Origin: Capsicum annuum
Taxonomy: Eukaryota; Streptophyta; Magnoliopsida; Solanales; Solanaceae
Assembly: GCF_002878395.1 (NCBI RefSeq)
Contig: NW_025892544.1
Coordinates: forward strand, 62,001-126,000
Reading direction: 5' to 3'
DNA length: 64,000 nucleotides
The position numbers and the translations under genes are program-made. Below the pieces are notes generated by a model. It was not told where the DNA came from, searched no databases, and saw only the letters and a program-made list of their open reading frames with translations. Positions 59,967 to 64,000 of the stretch are shown in pieces (the first letter of the stretch is position 1; each line of letters starts with the position of its first letter).

Positions 59967-59985
59967 GTTCCCAAGGGGGATATAT
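59967..59985 (+). other. Polypurine tract of element G
   Basis: TCCCAAGGGGGATATAT lies directly before the 3' LTR start TGTAATACCCC. It is equivalent to the tracts of B, C, D and F. Confidence 0.85.
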
Positions 59986-62259
59986 TGTAATACCCCATAA
60001 GGTCTTAGACTAGATTCAAATTTTAGTTGCATGTTTAAGGGGTCTAAGGTTTTAAAATTTCACTAAGTGTTAAGGACTTAGTATTTTTCTAGACCCCTAA
60101 AATTTAATGATTTTTACTTAGGTCTTCCCGACCTCGAGACATTGATTTTTGAGTTAAAACATGTTTAGGATTGTTTAAAGTATGTCTCAGGGAAGTTTCA
60201 AAATTTTTGGATGGGCGTAAGGGTGTGTCTGGATAACAAAACCAATAGACCCATCGGGATAAGCCCGCAATGCCCGGTCTAGTCCATCAGGATAGAGCCC
60301 ATGATGCCTGGTCTAGTCTGCCAGACTGGAGCCCGTGGCGTGGGGCTTACCTCAGCGGTCTAAAGCTCGCGATGTGCCTATGCCTATATGTCCAGCCCTT
60401 TGTCCTTTAACTTAAGGGGCATTTGGGTTATTTTTCGTCATCCTATTTTGTACATATCAAGAATTGGGGCTCCCAAAAAGGTCATTATTTGCCTCTTTCA
60501 CTCAAATTGCTCCTAAGAAAAGCCTCATTCTTCCTCAAGAACAAATTCAAGCCTCATTCCCAATAAATCAAGAGTTCAAGTTTCCCAACCAAGGAATTAC
60601 CAAGAATTTAGTTGTTAAGGAATGTGGGATGTTCATCCATAGGTCCCTTTAACTTATGGAGCCCAAAAACCTTATTTTGGTTTAATTTATGAGTTTATAC
60701 ATATTCAAGATGAAACAAATCCATGAATCTCTTGTTAATTCAATGTCAAGTTATGGTTATAATTTTTTTTAAGCGGAATGAGTCATATCATGTTTAAAGT
60801 GTTGTGATTCCCATGTCATGTTCAATTGATTTCAGAATAAATCCCAAATTATGAACTTAGCCATATAATCATATTATTTCCTCATGTTTAAGACATTCCC
60901 ATGTTCAAGCTTATGATTCTCACATGTTTGATGAAATACCTATACTTTGAGTCTTTCAATCATGATTTCATACTACAGTTTTAAGTCTTAATATTGTATT
61001 TCATGATTATCAAGTGCTGACGGTTCTGAACACCCAATACCTATGTGTTTTACATGATTTTAGATCTTCTAAGAATAATTCAGTAAAACTATGAGTCTTA
61101 TTATTTACTCAGATATTTATGATCATTATGAGAACTATCAGTTATGTAATAATGTTTAGTTGATTTTAGTTTAGTACTCGTGTCGGTTTAGTTAGGAGTA
61201 GGATTTAGCACTGAGCGAACCCAGGGATAGTGGCTCACCCACCAGTAGAGGGTGTGACCTTTAGCAGCAGTCCCTGAGTTCCAGAACTACGTAGCCCACA
61301 TAGGTTTGAGATGTCTTCTTTCTAGTTGAGGGTTGACATATATCTCATAAGAGCACCTGCAATCAGAGGGTGACTCCTTAGTCCTTCGAGACACTAGTTA
61401 GTGGATCAAAAAAACTAGTGTTGATACCTGTGGCATGATACTGACACCCTTCTAACTGGGGTTACAGGTTGGACACTGATTAGCTAAGATTAGGGCATGT
61501 TGGTTATATGATACCTCCCACAGTCTCAATAAAATAATCTGTGTATTCAGTTTAGGTTCGCATGACCAAGTGTACAGATTTTCAGTTATTCCATTATACA
61601 AATTTTAGTCTTTCAGATTATAGATTATCTTAGAAACATGTTTATGCTTGGTCTTGTATTCTCAGATATTACATGTTTATGCATTTATGCTCAGATACTC
61701 ATGTATTTTAGCGAGTCCTCATCTCATATACTAGTACCTTCAAAGTATTGACTACATAGTTTTCTTTGCACTATGTTGTCTTATAACATAGGTTCAGATG
61801 CACAGTTTCTCAACCGCTCTTAGATAGGTTAGTGTTCCTCAACAGCAGTAGTGGTGAGTCCTCACCCATCGAAGACAAGAATTGTTTATTTCAGTTACTT
61901 AATTGATTTCTCATGCTCAGTTAGTTGGAGTTAGTTGGGGGTCTATAGAATCAAATCTTCATGATATTTAATTGTTATTAAACAATTATTTAGATAGTCA
62001 ACCAGTCATTTCAGTGTTATCAATTATTTTTACAGATAAATAGTTAGTTTCTAGCATTCTATTAGGCATTTCAGATATGTTTTGGAAATGTATTTTAGTA
62101 TCCAGTTTTACAGTATCTAATCAGCTTACTTTTTGCACATGTGTTGTATTACTATTTTGTTCAGTGCTCATAGCAGGTATAAGATCATGGGTTAGCTTAT
62201 GGTCCCTTGTGGCCGTAAGCATCGTTGTCGCGACTAGGGGGTAGACTCAGGTTGTGACA
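59986..62259 (+). repeat. 3' LTR of element G
   Basis: Begins TGTAATACCCCATAAGG and ends GGTTGTGACA, followed by the ATGGT half of the target duplication. It is collinear with 52591-54929 except for the 53-bp duplication. The four 33-bp units are at 60252-60383. An open stretch at 60464-60652 is not kept in the 5' LTR and is not a gene. Confidence 0.92.
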
Positions 62260-62470
62260 ATGGTGTTACTTACTTGATTTTCTCAGACCATCATAGCCTT
62301 TAGTACTTCTTCAGTAAGTAAGATCTAAATATGAGGCATTAACATTATATTGACTTGCTTAAGGATTATAACCTCACTATTTTATATCATCCAGGTAGGG
62401 ATACTGTGGTTACAGATGTTTTAAACAAAAATATGACTAATATGGGAAGTTTAGCTCATCTCTTGACCCA
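62260..62470 (+). pseudogene. RNase H of element E, second part
   Basis: Resumes directly after G: VTYLIFSDHHSL (usual CEIFTDHRSLQY), DLNMRH, LLKDYNLTILYHPGRDTVV and DVLNKN (usual ADALSRK). It has two stops. Joined in order with 52330-52590 it covers the whole RNase H domain, which shows that G entered an already assembled E. Confidence 0.82.
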
Positions 62471-63342
62471 ATAATGGCCTTTAGTCTTGGAGGTCAAGTC
62501 CCTAGATAACCAGATAGTTAGTGTTGTTATTTCAACACTCGAGTGTGCTTTAGCCTTTATTGACGCTAGATCTTCCTAGATGGAGTATATTCTTGTTCAC
62601 TAGTTTGTTGTAGAGGGGTTGAGGGCAATTTGGGATAAAGCCTCTCTTGCTTTCGATGGTGTGTTGAGGATTAGTGGCTGAGTTTGTATACCGAGAGTCA
62701 AATATTAGATGAGATTTATCTTAGAAGAGGTACATTATTCCAGATATTTAATTCATGTAGGGTGACCAAGATGTATCATAATTTGAAGTAGCTTTACTAG
62801 TGGAGTGGTATAAAGAAGGATGTGGCAAAATGTATAGCTTGTTTCTCGTGTTGTTAGCAGGTGAAGGCCGGGTATTAGAGACCGGGTGGTTTGCTTAATT
62901 ACCTACCTCTAAGTGGAAGTGGGATCGGATCACTATGGACTTTGTTACTTTCTTTACTCATACTTCTTGAGGTTCTAATAGTATTTGGCTCATCATGGAT
63001 CGATTGACCAATTTAACCCATTTCATCCACATTCAAATTTTATCAAGTGTGCTGAGAAGTTACCTCGTGCCTATGATTTCATGGAGTACTCGTGTCTATT
63101 ATTTCAAACAGAGGCTCAGTGTTTATTTCTACTTTTTGGTAGATCTTTCAAGAGGTGTTGGGTACTCGGTTTGACCTTAGCACAACTTCCCACCCCTAAA
63201 CCGATAGTCAGTCAGAGCGAACTATTTAGGTTTTTTCAGGACATACTATACGCATGTGTACGGAGTTCAGAGAATAGTAAGAGCAGCATTTGACTTTGGA
63301 GAAGTTTAATTATAATAATAACTACCATTTGAGTATTGATAC
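62471..63342 (+). pseudogene. Integrase of element E, truncated before its C-terminus
   Basis: Follows RNase H through spacer (GSLAHLLTQ and onwards) to a zinc-binding region near 62740-62860 with WWSGIKKDVAK-like wording and CIACFSCC. The core is heavily frameshifted: SIWLIMDRLTNLTHFI-type wording near 62970-63010, and an open but shifted stretch at 62985-63293. It ends in FNYNNNYHLSID near 63305-63340 (family LVEFSYNNSYHSSI) and is cut by the LTR at 63343. The C-terminal domain, chromodomain and polypurine tract are missing. Confidence 0.72.
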
Positions 63343-64000
63343 TGTAATGACTTGGTGCGTAAAATCTTTCTTTTTATATCTTTTGACCATTTTGACCTTT
63401 TCGTAGTTACTAATGTTGATTTTGTAGTTTAGGGATGGTTGGAATGATTCCTAATGCGATCGGAAATGATTTGTGAGAGTTTGTGATATTTTGAGGCTTG
63501 TGAAGCCATATAGTTGACTTAGGTCAATATTCACTGTTCTGAGTATTGGTTGGGAATTTGGATTTTGCCAACAAATCTAGAATGTAAAATTTGAATTAGT
63601 AGCGGGGTTAGTCCAACTTAGGGACCTTTATATCTCATTTCGACCCTTTATTTAGATAATAGTGAAAAAATATCTCAGGAGTTAATTTGCCTAAAATAAA
63701 CTTTTTCAGAAAACCAATGTAGCCATTAAGTCCAGAACATCGAAATTAGCCTAGTAGAATATATGGTTTATTTTTGTTGTTCCTACAAAATTCTAAGGAT
63801 CCGTTAGGAGACATTGTTTCACTTGAAAAATTTGTCGGTGCAGTATTTTCTAGTGTATCAGGTCTTCCTTCACAATCACAAAGGCATGTGTCGATATTGC
63901 ATTCCTCGTTAAAGGAATACATCATGATCGTGTGGTGTTAGTATCACAATCGCTATGGGTTAATAGGTAGATCAAGTTGGGTTAACTCATCATGATCACA
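63343..64000 (+). repeat. Second E-family LTR, running off the window
   Basis: Starts TGTAATGACTTGG and follows 31802-32450 in order: the TTTTGACCATTTT, GCCATATAGTTGACTT, AGTAGCGGGGTTAG and AAGGCATGTGTCG stretches all have partners. By eye the copies differ at about a quarter of sites, more than other LTR pairs here. It may be E's own 3' LTR brought next to the integrase by deletion, or the 5' LTR of another family member inserted in E's integrase. No gene is seen in it. Confidence 0.75.

Larger units (their letters stand above)
52591..62259 (+). mobile_element. Element G: most complete chromovirus in the window (Tekay/Del type)
   Basis: Plus-strand element with LTRs of about 2.3 kb, a decayed Met-tRNA primer site, all polyprotein domains in canonical order (gag, protease, RT, RNase H, integrase, chromodomain) and a polypurine tract. 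Flanks are atgga (52586-52590) and atggt (62260-62264), a target duplication with one mismatch. RNase H of element E rejoins across it. It shares its LTR family with F, which sits 2.4 kb away in the opposite orientation. Stops and frameshifts are present in nearly every domain, so it is dead, but its integrase and RT catalytic motifs are mostly kept. Confidence 0.92.
31802..63342 (+). mobile_element. Element E: chromovirus with three later insertions, inside B's 3' LTR
   Basis: Plus-strand Ty3/gypsy element. Its 5' LTR (31802-34227 plus 41963-42243) is split by element H, its gag by F and its RNase H by G. Remaining coding parts are gag ends (42449-43035, 50172-50470), protease, RT, RNase H and most of the integrase core. 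The reading frame rejoins across G at CTTGTATGG/TGTTAC, giving LYGV as expected. The integrase ends abruptly at 63342 where an LTR of the same family starts. No C-terminus, chromodomain or polypurine tract is present there, so the right end is uncertain. Confidence 0.78.

Noticed and set aside
1..64000. Endogenous pararetrovirus, DNA transposon, Helitron or host gene fragments
   Set aside because: No caulimovirus-type polyprotein words, transposase motifs, long terminal inverted repeats or exon-like conserved protein pieces were seen. Every protein word I recognise belongs to Ty3/gypsy gag-pol. A search with protein profiles would be needed to exclude short pieces.

Overview
The window is plant DNA. 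It is about two-thirds A+T and consists almost entirely of decayed LTR retrotransposons inserted into one another. I found no host protein gene, tRNA, rRNA or other RNA gene. The protein vocabulary (Del/Tekay-type chromovirus polyproteins and Athila-type gag/pol) and the LTR ends (TGTAA..CCCC..) look like those of dicots, most probably Solanaceae. The family is an inference from remembered resemblance, not a database match.

Layout by nesting, using my own letters. Element A, Athila-type, plus strand, occupies 1-3558 as a pol fragment with its 3' non-coding tail. Element B, a Tekay-type chromovirus on the plus strand, starts at 3559, and its 3' LTR is still unfinished at 31801. B was hit by four later elements: C (9620-18024, minus, in the integrase), a solo LTR (20570-22974), D (23485-31596, minus) and E (from 31802, plus). 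The solo LTR, D and E all sit in B's 3' LTR. E was in turn hit by H (34228-41962, minus, Athila-type gag-protease element, in E's 5' LTR), F (43036-50171, minus, in E's gag) and G (52591-62259, plus, in E's RNase H). A second E-family LTR begins at 63343 and runs off the end. Boundaries rest on paired LTRs, primer-binding sites, polypurine tracts, 5-bp target duplications (perfect for D and the solo LTR, 4 of 5 for C and G), and on the interrupted reading frames of B and E rejoining across the insertions.

How the parts relate. C, D, F and G share one LTR lineage. G keeps every polyprotein domain (gag, protease, RT, RNase H, integrase, chromodomain), although it is broken by stops. C and F keep only gag and protease pieces and D keeps no coding sequence. 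C, D and F instead carry a common non-coding module and a second internal polypurine tract. They look like non-autonomous relatives that would have depended on G-like partners. H is a parallel case in the Athila lineage: gag and protease present, RT to integrase absent.

The least expected signal is in the LTRs of C, D, F and G. Between conserved flanks each has a CpG-rich block of head-to-tail repeats with nearly the same period (32-34 bp), but the unit sequence differs completely from one subfamily to the next. Nothing in the window looks able to move on its own today; every pol region carries stops, frameshifts or lost catalytic residues.
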